Counted from the first letter of the stretch, positions 51,006 to 60,361 are shown. The stretch: 64,000 nt of DNA from an uncultured Acidobacteriaceae bacterium (GCA_937879855.1 CALFMO010000066.1:156716-220715), one strand, 5' to 3'. The notes: a model not told the origin generated them from the sequence alone. Translations and numbers: made by a program.

Positions 51006-51354
51006 TCATTTTTTCTTGAATAGTGGCGTCAGCCGCTCGTGTAGACCTAGGACGGCATGAAAGAGCTCCGTAATCCCAGCGGTTTCCAATCCCAGTTCCA
51101 ATGACTCCAGATCGACAGTCAGGTCCTTGGCGATCTGCGTGGCACGACGGACACGCTCCGCCGGTAGTATTTCTAGGACCGTATATGGATCGCGATGCTG
51201 TTGTTGGAGTTCAACCCATTGTTGAACAGCCCATGCGGTTTGGCGGATACTGTCGACCGCGCTTCGGAAGTCGCTCAGAACACGAGGAGAAAAATCGCCA
51301 GAGACAACTAGCTGCTCCAGTGGCGGTTTTCAGTCGTTCCGAAAGGGACCCCAT
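51006..51354 (-). pseudogene. Frameshifted small gene of unknown function
   Basis: On the minus strand ATG 51354 opens MGSLSERLKTATGAA. In a second frame the sequence continues EQLVVSGDFSPRVLSDFRSAVDSIRQTAWAVQQWVELQ and IAKDLTVDLESLELGLETAG, ending LHERLTPLFKKK at a stop. The second part has clear protein character, but its own frame is closed just upstream by TGA. A one-base slip near the AAAA run at about 51326-51329 would restore a helical protein of about 115 residues. I have no family name for it. Confidence 0.55.
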
Positions 51355-51479
51355 AGATTGTGATAGCAATTCCGCAAGTGACGCCCTTTCGCATTGGAAA
51401 GGAAGTGGAAAACGCCTCTACTAGGGGCAGCAAGTATAGCAATGAACCGTCAGTTATTGTTGAAATATCCCATTAACCG

Positions 51480-52374
51480 GTGCCTAAACAGCCCGTGGTG
51501 AAAGCTCATCACGGTGAGGACCGGGATCACGGAATCGATCGGAGACGCGAGAACAAGGGCTCGAACGACGACTGGACGCATCCGCGCGAGGATCACGAAG
51601 ATGAAGGACGAAGGACGCATTTGGCCCATAAAGCCGAGCACGCCGTCGTCTGCAGACCGTCGCGATCGTCGGTGTCACGGTGCAGGGCGTGGACGTGGGC
51701 GACACGACGACCATCCAAGAAACGCTGTCCGAAGCCGCATAGCAACTCGAGCGATCACCGCCGCCACGGATGAGGTAGTGGCGGTGATCGAGGCGGTCGT
51801 CGCGTATAAGGGCTACCACAGCCGAACGACGGTGCATGATCTGGAGACGCTGGAAACCCGCATCCACTTCAGCGAACCCGATCGCGGGCCACAATCGTGG
51901 ATCGATCTAGAGGCGGAACGCGACGCCGTCTACGCAAATCGACTTCGCGGCGACAGCGGGCAACGCCTCCTGCGGAAACCCAGCGAACAGCAGGAGCGAC
52001 CATGCGCGCATGTCTACGAGACCGGAGGATTCCGGCACGGGCACGTGTGCGGCCACCAAAACGTGCTCAAACGGCTACTCGTGCATGCGAGCGCCTTCAG
52101 CTGGGGGTCTGGATGCGGACGCTTTTCGGGATCGGTACGCTCCGCGGTCGCCAAGGCCGTTTGGCCGCGCTTCGTGCTCAGTAAGCTGTGGAGTCTCGTG
52201 TGCAACACAATCACGCCAATGGGGAGTCAGACGGATCCTCCAACACCATCGGTGCCGACTGATGAACAGGTCAATTGCGTGACATTGAAAACGCCACTTG
52301 CACCACGCGCTGCTAGGCTGGGGGTTGAGTCTTCGGACTCGAATCGCATGAAACGAACGGGATCCAAAAAGTAG
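51480..52374 (+). pseudogene. Degenerate IS transposase (IS5/IS1182-like DDE)
   Basis: Transposase segments are spread over several frames: NKGSNDDWTHP, ARITKMKDE, THLAHKAEHAV, VTVQGVDVGDTTTIQETLSEA, then VAYKGYHSRTTVHDLETLETRIHFSEPDRG, DAVYANRLRG, HVYETGGFRHGHVCGHQNVLKRLLVH and LGVWMRTLFGIG. The order matches a DDE transposase of the IS5/IS1182 kind, with the YKGYHS region near the second catalytic Asp and YETGG near the Glu. At least three frameshifts make it dead. Terminal inverted repeats could not be placed. Bases 52375-52758 hold nothing recognisable. Confidence 0.7.
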
Positions 52375-52758
52375 TTCTCGCGACGCGAAAAGGCTTAGAT
52401 ATTACGATCAGCGTTGTGTGGTTCTTAAGATTTCCCGTGCTGGAGTTGGGTAACTCTTTAGCAAGCGCCGTAAACTTGTAGGGGTTCGTTCTCTTGCCAT
52501 TTTACTGCGCATAGGGTCGTTTCCCCCCCGCTGTACGCTTCCCGGCCAGTTGCCGGAGTGCGAGTCTGCGAAGCGGATGCGATTTTCTGAGCGGACAGTC
52601 ACCGTCTGATTCGTACAGGGCCGGGAAATTTGTCTATGGGATGTTTAAGATATTATTGCTGAATACGGCCAGTGTTCGGATTTCGTAACAAAACAAGGGA
52701 TGGGATTGGCGCGACTAAAAACTGTGACAAACTGCCGATCTGCAGCGCAGGAAAAAAC

Positions 52759-52983
52759 ATGTTATCGAATTCTCGTAAGCAGAAGAAAAAGCCATACTCT
52801 CCTCCCACCCTAATAAAATTAACCCCAGAGCAAGCAAAGAAGCTCGTGCTAGACCGCAATGGTTGCACTGACGAAGAAACCGCCGATCTCTTGAAGTTGT
52901 TTCCAAATAGCCCGCACGAGGAAAGACAGAATAAACAGCCGCAGGGCGATGCTGCGGATCAAAGACGAAAACGCTCGGCATAG
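52759..52983 (+). CDS. Small protein with YxxPxL motif (possible third precursor-like peptide)
   Basis: A 74-residue basic/acidic protein with AGGA eight bases before its ATG. It has KKKPYSPPTLIKLTPEQAKKLVL and later CTDEETADLLKLF. The KPYxxPxLxKLTPEQAK opening resembles small acidobacterial proteins of unknown function. The YxxPxL pattern recalls the RRE-binding motif seen in the two precursor peptides, and the gene lies 391 bp before the second one. It lacks the ALSCGK...FQC core. It may be a different type of PqqD-recognised peptide or unrelated. Confidence 0.5.
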   Translation: MLSNSRKQKKKPYSPPTLIKLTPEQAKKLVLDRNGCTDEETADLLKLFPNSPHEERQNKQPQGDAADQRRKRSA

Positions 52984-53374
52984 ACACCGAAACAGCCGCT
53001 ATGCGAATGAGAATTTAGTTATGGCGCGGTCTGGCCACTGATTCGTTCCGGAAAGGGCCTCCCGGTTACTACCACCAGGCGCTTGTGAAACTCAGGAAGC
53101 TTCCGGTGCCCCACCTAGGGCTGCCGAGCTTCACGCGCCCCAGCGGGGGCCCGTACGGCAATTAAAGCTCCCGGCCGAGAGTTCTGCGCTAGTTTGTCCG
53201 CGTCCTCGCCGATCCGACTGACTCGATCCCCAGCATCTCCTGGTGCACCGCCCGAAGAACGGGGTGCCTAAAATACAAACCACAACTCCGGCCGATTTGT
53301 TGTAGTATTGCGCCTGCAGTGTCAGCCCGAGAGATGGCATGTCTGTGATTCGCCGTCGCTCGTCTTTATTCCCT

Positions 53375-53551
53375 ATGACTGACAAGGACCAAGCCGACGA
53401 TAACAACGCAGGGCAGAGCCTGCGCCCGGCGAAAAAGGAATATCAAGAACCCGCATTCCGGTACGAGCGTGTTTTCGAGACTATGGCGCTATCCTGCGGC
53501 AAAGTCAACGCTATCGAATTTCAGTGTAGATTCAACCGGCATAGTTCATAG
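53375..53551 (+). CDS. Candidate RiPP precursor peptide 2
   Basis: A 58-residue peptide, chosen start MTDKDQADD; an ATG at 53339 would add 12 residues with no counterpart in the first precursor. Residues 23-28 read YQEPAF (YxxPxF), then FRYERVFETMALSCGK (residues 28-43) and FQC (49-51), giving Cys41 and Cys51 with the same CX9C spacing as the peptide at 26934. It ends HSS. The core between the cysteines differs (VNAIE against TPNSS), so the two products would be distinct. It is followed 22 bp later by the peptidase-like gene. The 391 bases upstream hold no other gene. Confidence 0.8.
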   Translation: MTDKDQADDNNAGQSLRPAKKEYQEPAFRYERVFETMALSCGKVNAIEFQCRFNRHSS

Positions 53552-53573
53552 TTCTTGGTTTGCTGATACCCAC

Positions 53574-54134
53574 ATGCTGGAAGCGCCTGGGGACACCAAA
53601 CTTGGTCTTGCGGCGGAAGTGCTTCGCGGCCGTGGCACCCTTCGCCTCAAGGTCGGGGGAGTGAGCATGCTTCCCGCGGTCTGGCCGGGCGATCTGATCA
53701 CGATTGAAAGCGTAGCTGGCGACGAGGTTGTTCCGGGAGACATCGTGCTGGTTCTGCGTGATAACCGGTTCTTTGTTCACCGGTTGGTCGAAAGGCGACT
53801 AATTCAGGATTGCCTTTTGTTGATTATGAGGGGCGACGCTATGCCCCGCAACGATCCTCCCGCTGCTGCTTCCCAGTTGCTGGGTCGAGTGACCCTTATT
53901 CGCCGTGGAAATCGCAGTTTTGTTCCGAAACGCCGAGTCTCATTTCTTCAATGTACTCTGGCGTGGATGTTGTGTCACTGGGACCGATTCCGCAATCTCG
54001 CGTTGAATATTCACGCGGCGAGCTTGCGGGCAAGCGCGGCGCGCGCCGGACAGTTTTTCTGGGGTGGGTTCGGTCGATTGCCCATAACTTCTGACACTTC
54101 TACTTTTCCTACTTCTCATATTTCTCATAAATGA
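53574..54134 (+). CDS. Soluble S26-type signal peptidase-like protein (copy 2)
   Basis: A 186-residue paralogue of the protein at 27101. The serine site is GGVSMLPAVWPGD (Ser31), FFVHRLVERR carries His69, and MRGDAMPRND follows. The Ser-to-His distance (38 residues) is the same as in copy 1. No membrane helix is present. ATG 53574 was chosen because homology starts at LAAEVLRGRGTLRL. The C-terminal 40 residues are Ala/Ser-rich and longer than in copy 1. The stop overlaps the kinase start by 4 bp. Leader cleavage of the peptide at 53375 is the likely role. Confidence 0.7.
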   Translation: MLEAPGDTKLGLAAEVLRGRGTLRLKVGGVSMLPAVWPGDLITIESVAGDEVVPGDIVLVLRDNRFFVHRLVERRLIQDCLLLIMRGDAMPRNDPPAAASQLLGRVTLIRRGNRSFVPKRRVSFLQCTLAWMLCHWDRFRNLALNIHAASLRASAARAGQFFWGGFGRLPITSDTSTFPTSHISHK

Positions 54135-54949
54135 CCACTGCCACCCCGATGGCCGCGACCGAGGCCGTTTCCATCGAGATCGGCGGTATGACGATTGCCC
54201 TGCGCACGCGTGACTCCTCATTTCGCCGACTCATCGAGAATCGCTACGCGGGTTTCGTTGGGAATTCGCTCGAGTCGAACTTTGAGTTCGATATCGACCT
54301 TCTCGAGCCATCGGAGTTCTCCGCAGTCGATCATGGCCTGGAGGTGAAGATTGAAGCTGGCGAATGGTTGCTGAAGAGGGGGGACTTCTACGCACGCTGG
54401 AATCCGAACACCAGCCATGGTCATGTCCGTCAATACTGCAGTCCCTACGCTATCGATTGCGTCTTACGTATCGTTCACAGCCTCATCCTGGCCAGGCAAG
54501 GAGGCTTCCTGGTTCATGCCGCCAGTGCGATTCGCGATGGGAAAGCTTTTCTGTTTTCCGGTGTTTCCGGCGCGGGCAAGACCACGATCTCCCGCCTTGC
54601 GCCACCCGATGCGACCCTGCTCACCGATGAAATCTCCTACGTGCGACGCGAAGGCAACTGCTATATAGCCTGCGGAACGCCTTTTGCGGGAGAATTGGCA
54701 CGAGTTGGGGAAAACCAATCGGCTCCGCTTAGCGCACTCTTTCTGCTCGAGCAAGGCCTCGAGAACAGGATCGAACCGATAGGCGCCACCGACGCTGTGC
54801 AGCGACTACTGAGAAACATCCTGTTCTTCGCCGACGATCCTGCGCTTGTGGAACTGGTCTTTCAGGCCGCGTGCGAGTTTGCTAGCTTGGTTCCCATCCA
54901 TCGCTTAATATTCATCCCTGATCATAGGGTTTGGGACATAATACGTTAG
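54131..54949 (+). CDS. HPr kinase-like protein (copy 2)
   Basis: A 272-residue paralogue of the protein at 27633. The P-loop is GVSGAGKTT at residues 144-152, a canonical form (copy 1 has Glu in place of Gly). GGFLVHAASAI precedes it and LLTDEISYVRR follows. The N-terminus has IEIGGMTIALRT and NRYAGFVGNS. The start overlaps the peptidase stop by 4 bp. Phosphorylation of a Ser/Thr on the precursor, perhaps the terminal Ser, is inferred from lasso-peptide kinases. Confidence 0.75.
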   Translation: MTTATPMAATEAVSIEIGGMTIALRTRDSSFRRLIENRYAGFVGNSLESNFEFDIDLLEPSEFSAVDHGLEVKIEAGEWLLKRGDFYARWNPNTSHGHVRQYCSPYAIDCVLRIVHSLILARQGGFLVHAASAIRDGKAFLFSGVSGAGKTTISRLAPPDATLLTDEISYVRREGNCYIACGTPFAGELARVGENQSAPLSALFLLEQGLENRIEPIGATDAVQRLLRNILFFADDPALVELVFQAACEFASLVPIHRLIFIPDHRVWDIIR

Positions 54950-54964
54950 TTATGGGGAAAGATA

Positions 54965-55279
54965 TTGGCCGAAAAATATATTGCACGAAGCTCGGCAATT
55001 GCGGCCCGTCCGCTGGGGACCGAAATGATGATCATGTCGACCGCCGATTCGACTTTTTTCACCCTCAATGAAGTCGCTTCTGCGATTTGGCAGGCAGCGG
55101 ATGGACACACGCCGCTATCAGAAATCATCGCCGGCAAGATCTGCCAAGAATTCGATGTCAATCAGGACCAAGCACAGCGCGACGCAGAGCACTTCGTCGA
55201 CGAACTTGCCCGACACGGCATTTTGCTGGTCTCGGATATACCACTTACGGAGTTTTGCCCGACACTGGTGAGGCGATGA
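54965..55279 (+). CDS. PqqD-like peptide chaperone (copy 2)
   Basis: A 104-residue PqqD-like protein with ARSSAIAARPLGTEMMIMSTADSTFFTLNEVASAIW and LSEIIAGKICQEFDVNQDQAQRDAEHFVDELARHGIL, closely parallel to copy 1. Translation appears to begin at TTG 54965, with GGGGAAAG four bases upstream; no ATG fits before the conserved region. The stop overlaps the radical SAM start by 4 bp. It should bind the YQEPAF leader region. Confidence 0.8.
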   Translation: MAEKYIARSSAIAARPLGTEMMIMSTADSTFFTLNEVASAIWQAADGHTPLSEIIAGKICQEFDVNQDQAQRDAEHFVDELARHGILLVSDIPLTEFCPTLVRR

Positions 55280-56400
55280 GTCTTCTGGCGGAGATGAATG
55301 AAAAGGCGCTGGAATTAGGTCTGCCTATCAGCGTTCACCTCGATGTAACTTACCGCTGCAATGAGCGCTGCGTGCATTGCTACCTCGATCACGACGATCA
55401 TGGCGAGATGACGACGGCAGACATCACCGATGTACTCGAGCAGCTCGCCGACGCCGGTGTCTTTTTCCTAACCCTCAGCGGGGGCGAAGTTCTCATGCGC
55501 CGTGACTTTTTTGAAATCGTGGAACGGGCACGGCAATTGCAGTTTAATGTAAAGGTTAAAACCAATGGAGTCATGATCCACGACAAGGAAGCTGCGAAAC
55601 TTCGCCAGCTCGGCGTCGACCAGGTGCAAATCAGCGTTTACTCTCATCGGCCAGAAATTCACGACGCCATCACAAAGCTCCCGGGATCATTGAAGCGAAC
55701 GATAAGGGCGATTCGGTTTTTGAAGTCGCAGGGGCTAAAGGTCACTATAGCGAATGTTCTGATGGCTGCCAATTTCTCCGACCAGGCTGGGGTGGTTGCG
55801 TTGGCGAAAGAGTTAGAAGTTCTCTATACGCTCGATCCCACCATCACGCCAAAAATGGACAGAGACACATCCACTCTCGCGTTACGAATCTCCGGGTCTG
55901 AGCTCAAGCAGATTTTCATGAACCCGGAACTGGTGGGCAACGTGGAAGAGTTCTGCGCTCCTCCGCCGGCACCCGGCGAAGACATCATGGAAGGTTTTCC
56001 TTGTAGCGCCGGTCATACTTCCTGCTATATCTCTCCCTACGGCGATGTGTTTCCCTGTGTGCAATTTCCTCTTCCCAGTGGCAATGTGCGACGGGAGAAA
56101 TTCCTGGACATTTGGCGGCATTCTCGCCAGTTGAATGAGGTTCGCTCGATACGTGCCAAAGATCTTCCGACCTGTTCGACTTGCGCCCACGTTGGAACGT
56201 GCACGCGCTGCCCTGGCTTGGCCTTTATGGAGGGCAACATGCGAGGGCCGTCGACCGCCGATTGCGAGAAGTCTTTCCAGAGGACCGGTATTCCCTCGGC
56301 GAACATGGTAGCTGAAGCGCTGGGACGTTCCACAGGCCCGTTAATCCAAATTCGGGCAGCCGGCGAGTCATTTGTGGGTATCAGTCAGGGCGTGCCATAA
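55276..56400 (+). CDS. Radical SAM/SPASM peptide-modifying enzyme (copy 2)
   Basis: A 374-residue paralogue of the enzyme at 28759. The SAM-cluster motif CNERCVHC is at residues 28-35, and LTLSGGEVLMR follows. The SPASM part has PCSAG, TSCYISPYGDVFPCVQFP, CSTCAHVGTCTRCPG and DCEKS. The frame is open for 63 codons upstream, but ATG 55276 overlaps the PqqD stop and aligns with copy 1. It is the last gene of the second cassette; no secreted propeller-like gene follows. The 176 bases to the next gene hold nothing clear. Confidence 0.9.
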   Translation: MSLLAEMNEKALELGLPISVHLDVTYRCNERCVHCYLDHDDHGEMTTADITDVLEQLADAGVFFLTLSGGEVLMRRDFFEIVERARQLQFNVKVKTNGVMIHDKEAAKLRQLGVDQVQISVYSHRPEIHDAITKLPGSLKRTIRAIRFLKSQGLKVTIANVLMAANFSDQAGVVALAKELEVLYTLDPTITPKMDRDTSTLALRISGSELKQIFMNPELVGNVEEFCAPPPAPGEDIMEGFPCSAGHTSCYISPYGDVFPCVQFPLPSGNVRREKFLDIWRHSRQLNEVRSIRAKDLPTCSTCAHVGTCTRCPGLAFMEGNMRGPSTADCEKSFQRTGIPSANMVAEALGRSTGPLIQIRAAGESFVGISQGVP

Positions 56401-56576
56401 TTGGCGACCACGCCAAGGCATTATGTCAGATTAGCTTCGCGAAAAACCTTCCGAAATGTTTTCGAAGGGCTTTCAGGCAAGGACGGGCGGCGGCGACAGC
56501 AGGATGGTTATTTTCGTCACGGTATGCGGACGCTTAACACATTCGCTTGCGACTTCTCGATTCTCGCACAAGGTGG

Positions 56577-59480
56577 TTACAGGCTGACATCAGGGTAGGC
56601 ATGTTGCCGTTGGGCCACGTTCACTCGATTCCGTCCATTCCTTTTCGCGGCATACAGCGCTTGGTCCGCAGCGGCTAACAATTCTGCGGGGGAACTGCAC
56701 CTTTCCAGCATGGCGGTCGCGACGCCCACGCTGACCGTCAGGAAAGGGGCGACCGGCGATGCAGGATGCGGCAATTCAAGACTCGCGACTGCCCGCCGCA
56801 CCGACTCCGCAAAATGAGCCGCCCCGTCGGCGCTGGTTTCCGGAAGAATAAGGGCGAACTCCTCACCTCCGTAGCGCGCGGCTAAGTCAATCTGTCGCCT
56901 GGCTATCCGTTTCAGTTCCGCTCCCAGCAACCTAAGGTACTCATCGCCTCGCTGGTGCCCCGCGGAATCGTTAAGCGCCTTAAAGTGATCGATATCGAGA
57001 ATCAGGAGCGAGAATGCGGAACCGGTTCTCTGAAGGCGAGCGCATTCCATTCTGAGTGTTTGGTCGAAGACGCGGCGGTTCGCCAGCCCAGTCAGCGAAT
57101 CGACTGACGATAGCCGTGACAACTCCTCATTCACCCGCTGCAGATCGGCCGTTTTCTCATGCACGATCCTTTGCAGCTCCTGTTCCCGTCTTTGGGCTGC
57201 TCGCATCCGCAATCGAACGACAAAAAAAACCACCACGCCGGAGGTAAGCGCGCACGTGCCCACAAACCACCACGTCCGATACCACGGGGGCAAGACTTCA
57301 AAGGCAAACTCAGCAGCGTGATCACTCCACACTCCATCGTTGTCTCGGGCTTCTATCTTCAGCCGATATGATCCCGACGCCAATTCCGCAAACCGCAACT
57401 CTCTTTGATCCGTCTCGGTCCAGGTTGAATTCGCGCCTTCCAACCGGTAACGAAAAACAACTCCGTTTTCACGAGCAGCATTCGGTGCGGCGTATCTCGC
57501 GATGAGAGAGCTCGCATGAAACCCAACTGATGGGTTGGGCCTCCCGGAAACATCCGTTCCGCCGATTACCAGCTTGGTGAAAATGACCGCGAGTGGTGCG
57601 TTGTGTTCGCCTTGGGGACGCGGCTTGAAACGCGACAGTCCACCGCTGGTTCCAATCCAGACCGTGCCATCGGGTTCCTCGGCGAACGCATTCAGGTTGC
57701 AGTCATCCCAGGCTAGACCGTCCCGACTATCGTAGTGGTTCCAGTGCAAACCGTCCCACGTGTCCACGCCCCGTTCTGTTCCCACCCACAGCCGCCCGGA
57801 TGCATCAAATTCCAGGAAATATACAAGTCCGTCGCTGCCAGGTCTTTGGACGCCTTTCTCGATAGCGATGCCGCCAGGACCGGGATGGATACGGTCGATA
57901 CCACCTCCGTGGCGATAACCCGTCCAGATGACTCCGTCTGCACCGGCGCCCAACGAAAGCACTTCTTGATTACTCAAGCCATCGCCTTGTGTCCAATTCT
58001 TCCATCGCCCGTCGGAGTAACCGAAAAGTCCGCCAACACCGGCTGCCCAGATCGTGCCGTCGCTTCCCTCGGCAATTGCCCAAATGCGTGCGGATGGCAA
58101 TTCGGTGATTCGCAAAAACTTTCGGTAGGGCGCTCTGGCCACAAATAGACCCGCCTCGGTGGCGGCCCAGAGCCTGTGTTCGCGATCGAAGCGCAGGGTG
58201 TACGCTGCCTTGCCCGAAAGACCTTGCTCCTGACCAAACCACTGCACCTTGCCGCTTCGTGTATCCATGCGGGCGGCGCCGCGCGTCTCCGTACCGATCC
58301 ACAGATCGCCGCTGGGAGCTAGCTGGAGACTGTGCACTGGGAAACCATCCAGTCCTGCAACTTTCTTCCAAGAGATGCCGTACTGCCGCCGTGTTCCGCG
58401 AAACAGCCCTCCTTCGGTGCCCGCTAGAAGCGAACCGTCAGCCCGCGGCAGGATTTCGTACACAATATCGCTTGCCAGCCCGCTTGCGGGCGAGTAACTC
58501 TCCCACTCCCGGTACCCTCGCCACTCTACGAGTCCCCGGCCCGCTAACCCAATCCACAGCGAGCGCTGTCGGTCTTCGAACGCGGCGTAGACAACTCCGC
58601 GCAAGCCGACGGACCGGTCGATCTTCTGCCAGCCTTTTTCATCTCGGATCAACAGCCCATCGTGTGACATTATTAGAAGCCGCCCATCAGCATCGGTAGC
58701 GAGATGTCCCATCGCACCGCCCGGAATGGGCGCGTCAGGCCTTCGAAATTTGGCACAGCCCGCCGGCAACATGAACACACCCGCATTCCTCGCTCGTACC
58801 CAAAGGTTACCGTCGGGGTCTTTCTGGATGGCTAGCAGAACACGATCCGGAAGTCCACTTCTTCGCCCGAAGACGGTTGTCCCGTCCCGGTCCATGCGGC
58901 AAAGTTCGTTTCCACACCCATACCATAGGCTATCGCCGTCCGCTAAAATGCCGTAAGCACCCGGCCCCGATGTTCCGGGCACTTGGGGAAACTCCCGCAT
59001 CGCGAATCCACTCCGCCCGGGCTCGGAATAGAGCTCCACCAGACCGGATTCCGTGCCAATGAACGTGTGCCCTTTACCGTCCGACTGGATGCCTTGGGCC
59101 CAGCTGACCGTCCCGAGACTGCCTGGAAGCCTTTCGAAACGGTTGCCGGACAGCTTGTAGAGACCGAAGTCTCCCCCCACTAAGAGAGAGCCGTCGGGAG
59201 CGTCGCCAAAGGCGGCGCCGGAAGAAGACGGAATCCCCTGCTGTGGTCCAAAAGCCTCAAAGCGTTCTCCGTCGTACCGGAAGATGCCGTTTTCCGTGCT
59301 GACCCAAATGAAACCCACGCCGTCCTGGTAGATTTTCTGGACCGCTAGATTGCTGAGGCCTTCCGCCGTCCCCAAGGTTCGGAAGTTGTATTCCTGAGCG
59401 TACAAGACCTCCGAAGCCAGCACGAAGAGGGCAAGTGCGGCGACCGTTCTGGCGATCAGCAGTTTCGTATTCTGCCCCAA
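56577..59480 (-). CDS. Periplasmic propeller sensor-diguanylate cyclase
   Basis: A 967-residue sensor. The signal peptide is TVAALALFVLASEVLYAQ. About 14 two-component-propeller repeats follow (GVGFIWVSTENGIFRYDG, GSLLAGTEGGLFR, GTVWIGTSGGLSRF), then a Y_Y_Y-type domain (RYRLEGANSTWTETD), one membrane helix (WWFVGTCALTSGVVVFFVV), a coiled coil and a GGDEF domain with ARYGGEEF and an RQID I-site. This is the layout of hybrid two-component polysaccharide sensors, with the kinase replaced by a cyclase. It probably turns a periplasmic ligand, perhaps a glycan, into c-di-GMP. Confidence 0.85.
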   Translation of the reverse strand: MGQNTKLLIARTVAALALFVLASEVLYAQEYNFRTLGTAEGLSNLAVQKIYQDGVGFIWVSTENGIFRYDGERFEAFGPQQGIPSSSGAAFGDAPDGSLLVGGDFGLYKLSGNRFERLPGSLGTVSWAQGIQSDGKGHTFIGTESGLVELYSEPGRSGFAMREFPQVPGTSGPGAYGILADGDSLWYGCGNELCRMDRDGTTVFGRRSGLPDRVLLAIQKDPDGNLWVRARNAGVFMLPAGCAKFRRPDAPIPGGAMGHLATDADGRLLIMSHDGLLIRDEKGWQKIDRSVGLRGVVYAAFEDRQRSLWIGLAGRGLVEWRGYREWESYSPASGLASDIVYEILPRADGSLLAGTEGGLFRGTRRQYGISWKKVAGLDGFPVHSLQLAPSGDLWIGTETRGAARMDTRSGKVQWFGQEQGLSGKAAYTLRFDREHRLWAATEAGLFVARAPYRKFLRITELPSARIWAIAEGSDGTIWAAGVGGLFGYSDGRWKNWTQGDGLSNQEVLSLGAGADGVIWTGYRHGGGIDRIHPGPGGIAIEKGVQRPGSDGLVYFLEFDASGRLWVGTERGVDTWDGLHWNHYDSRDGLAWDDCNLNAFAEEPDGTVWIGTSGGLSRFKPRPQGEHNAPLAVIFTKLVIGGTDVSGRPNPSVGFHASSLIARYAAPNAARENGVVFRYRLEGANSTWTETDQRELRFAELASGSYRLKIEARDNDGVWSDHAAEFAFEVLPPWYRTWWFVGTCALTSGVVVFFVVRLRMRAAQRREQELQRIVHEKTADLQRVNEELSRLSSVDSLTGLANRRVFDQTLRMECARLQRTGSAFSLLILDIDHFKALNDSAGHQRGDEYLRLLGAELKRIARRQIDLAARYGGEEFALILPETSADGAAHFAESVRRAVASLELPHPASPVAPFLTVSVGVATAMLERCSSPAELLAAADQALYAAKRNGRNRVNVAQRQHAYPDVSL

Positions 59481-59599
59481 GTTTCTCTGCCAGATGCCGT
59501 CGAGATTGCATTCTTGCGGGCAGTAGCTCTCGGCACGATTGCGTCGAAATTTGAACTTCCGTTCACTCGAATTGTCATTCGACGTTCCGACTCAACTGC

Positions 59600-60331
59600 C
59601 TATTTGTAAGCGATTTCTGCTCTTCGAAATTGTTCGGCAACGAAATCCGGGAGTATCTGTTCCAATTTCTGTGACAGCCAGACCTGTAGTTCGGACTTGT
59701 GCTCGTTCGAAATGGATTCGAAACGAAGTCCCAGGTGTCCCGGTTTCGACCAGCAGACCATCGATTCTGCCAAAAGGGCTGCTTGATGATCTGGCAGAGT
59801 GAACTGAACGCGAACCCTTTCTCCCGGGACCAGCGGAACTTGAGTGCTCAGAGCCATTCCCCCTCCGCTGATATTGATGCTCATGCATCGCACTTCCTGC
59901 CTGCTTTCCCGCTGGATAATGACAGGAATGGATTCCGGACAACGAAAGTAGCGCCGCCGTTCTCTCAGAATGAGCCCATATGCAGGCTTTAAAGTATTGT
60001 GGATTGACTGCGCGGAAAGAGGCCTCTCGATGACAAACTGCAGCTTCTTACGGAACCCTGTCGTAATGGGTGCATCACTGTGGCCGATGCCAAAGGTGAC
60101 CGCCGTCCTGTTCGATGAGGATCGGTGCACCTCGTCGAGGATTGCTCCGGACTGGTCTCCCAGTTGGAGATCAACGAAAATGGCATCGAACTTTCGCTGG
60201 CTCAGTAGGCCGATCGCCGCTGGAAGATCTCGGCAAATATTGGGAGAAATTGACAATTCTTCTAAGGCATGACCGAATTGTTGAATTGCCATGGGATCAG
60301 CGGATACCAATAGTGCGAGTCCAACTGCCAT
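59600..60331 (-). CDS. PilZ-domain protein with degenerate receiver-like N-terminus
   Basis: A 243-residue protein. Residues 1-110 resemble a receiver fold (ALLVSADPMAIQQFGHALEEL, FDAIFVDLQLGDQSG). Residues 125-215 form a PilZ domain with ERRRYFRC and NISGGGMALS, the RxxxR and (D/N)xSxxG motifs that bind c-di-GMP. The start has AGGAGGT upstream. The protein likely relays c-di-GMP made by the neighbouring cyclases to an effector such as polysaccharide synthesis or motility. It lies between two GGDEF genes on the same strand. Confidence 0.85.
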   Translation of the reverse strand: MAVGLALLVSADPMAIQQFGHALEELSISPNICRDLPAAIGLLSQRKFDAIFVDLQLGDQSGAILDEVHRSSSNRTAVTFGIGHSDAPITTGFRKKLQFVIERPLSAQSIHNTLKPAYGLILRERRRYFRCPESIPVIIQRESRQEVRCMSINISGGGMALSTQVPLVPGERVRVQFTLPDHQAALLAESMVCWSKPGHLGLRFESISNEHKSELQVWLSQKLEQILPDFVAEQFRRAEIAYK

Positions 60332-60361
60332 AATAAAGTGACCTCCTAATTCGGTCGCCTG

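Noticed and set aside
53131..53406. 91-codon minus-strand frame upstream of the second precursor
   Set aside because: No start signal or motif; its 3' neighbours and composition give no support.
56401..56598. 65-codon TTG-initiated frame after the second radical SAM gene
   Set aside because: It would directly follow the cassette, but it lacks the YxxP and cysteine motifs and any ribosome-binding site.
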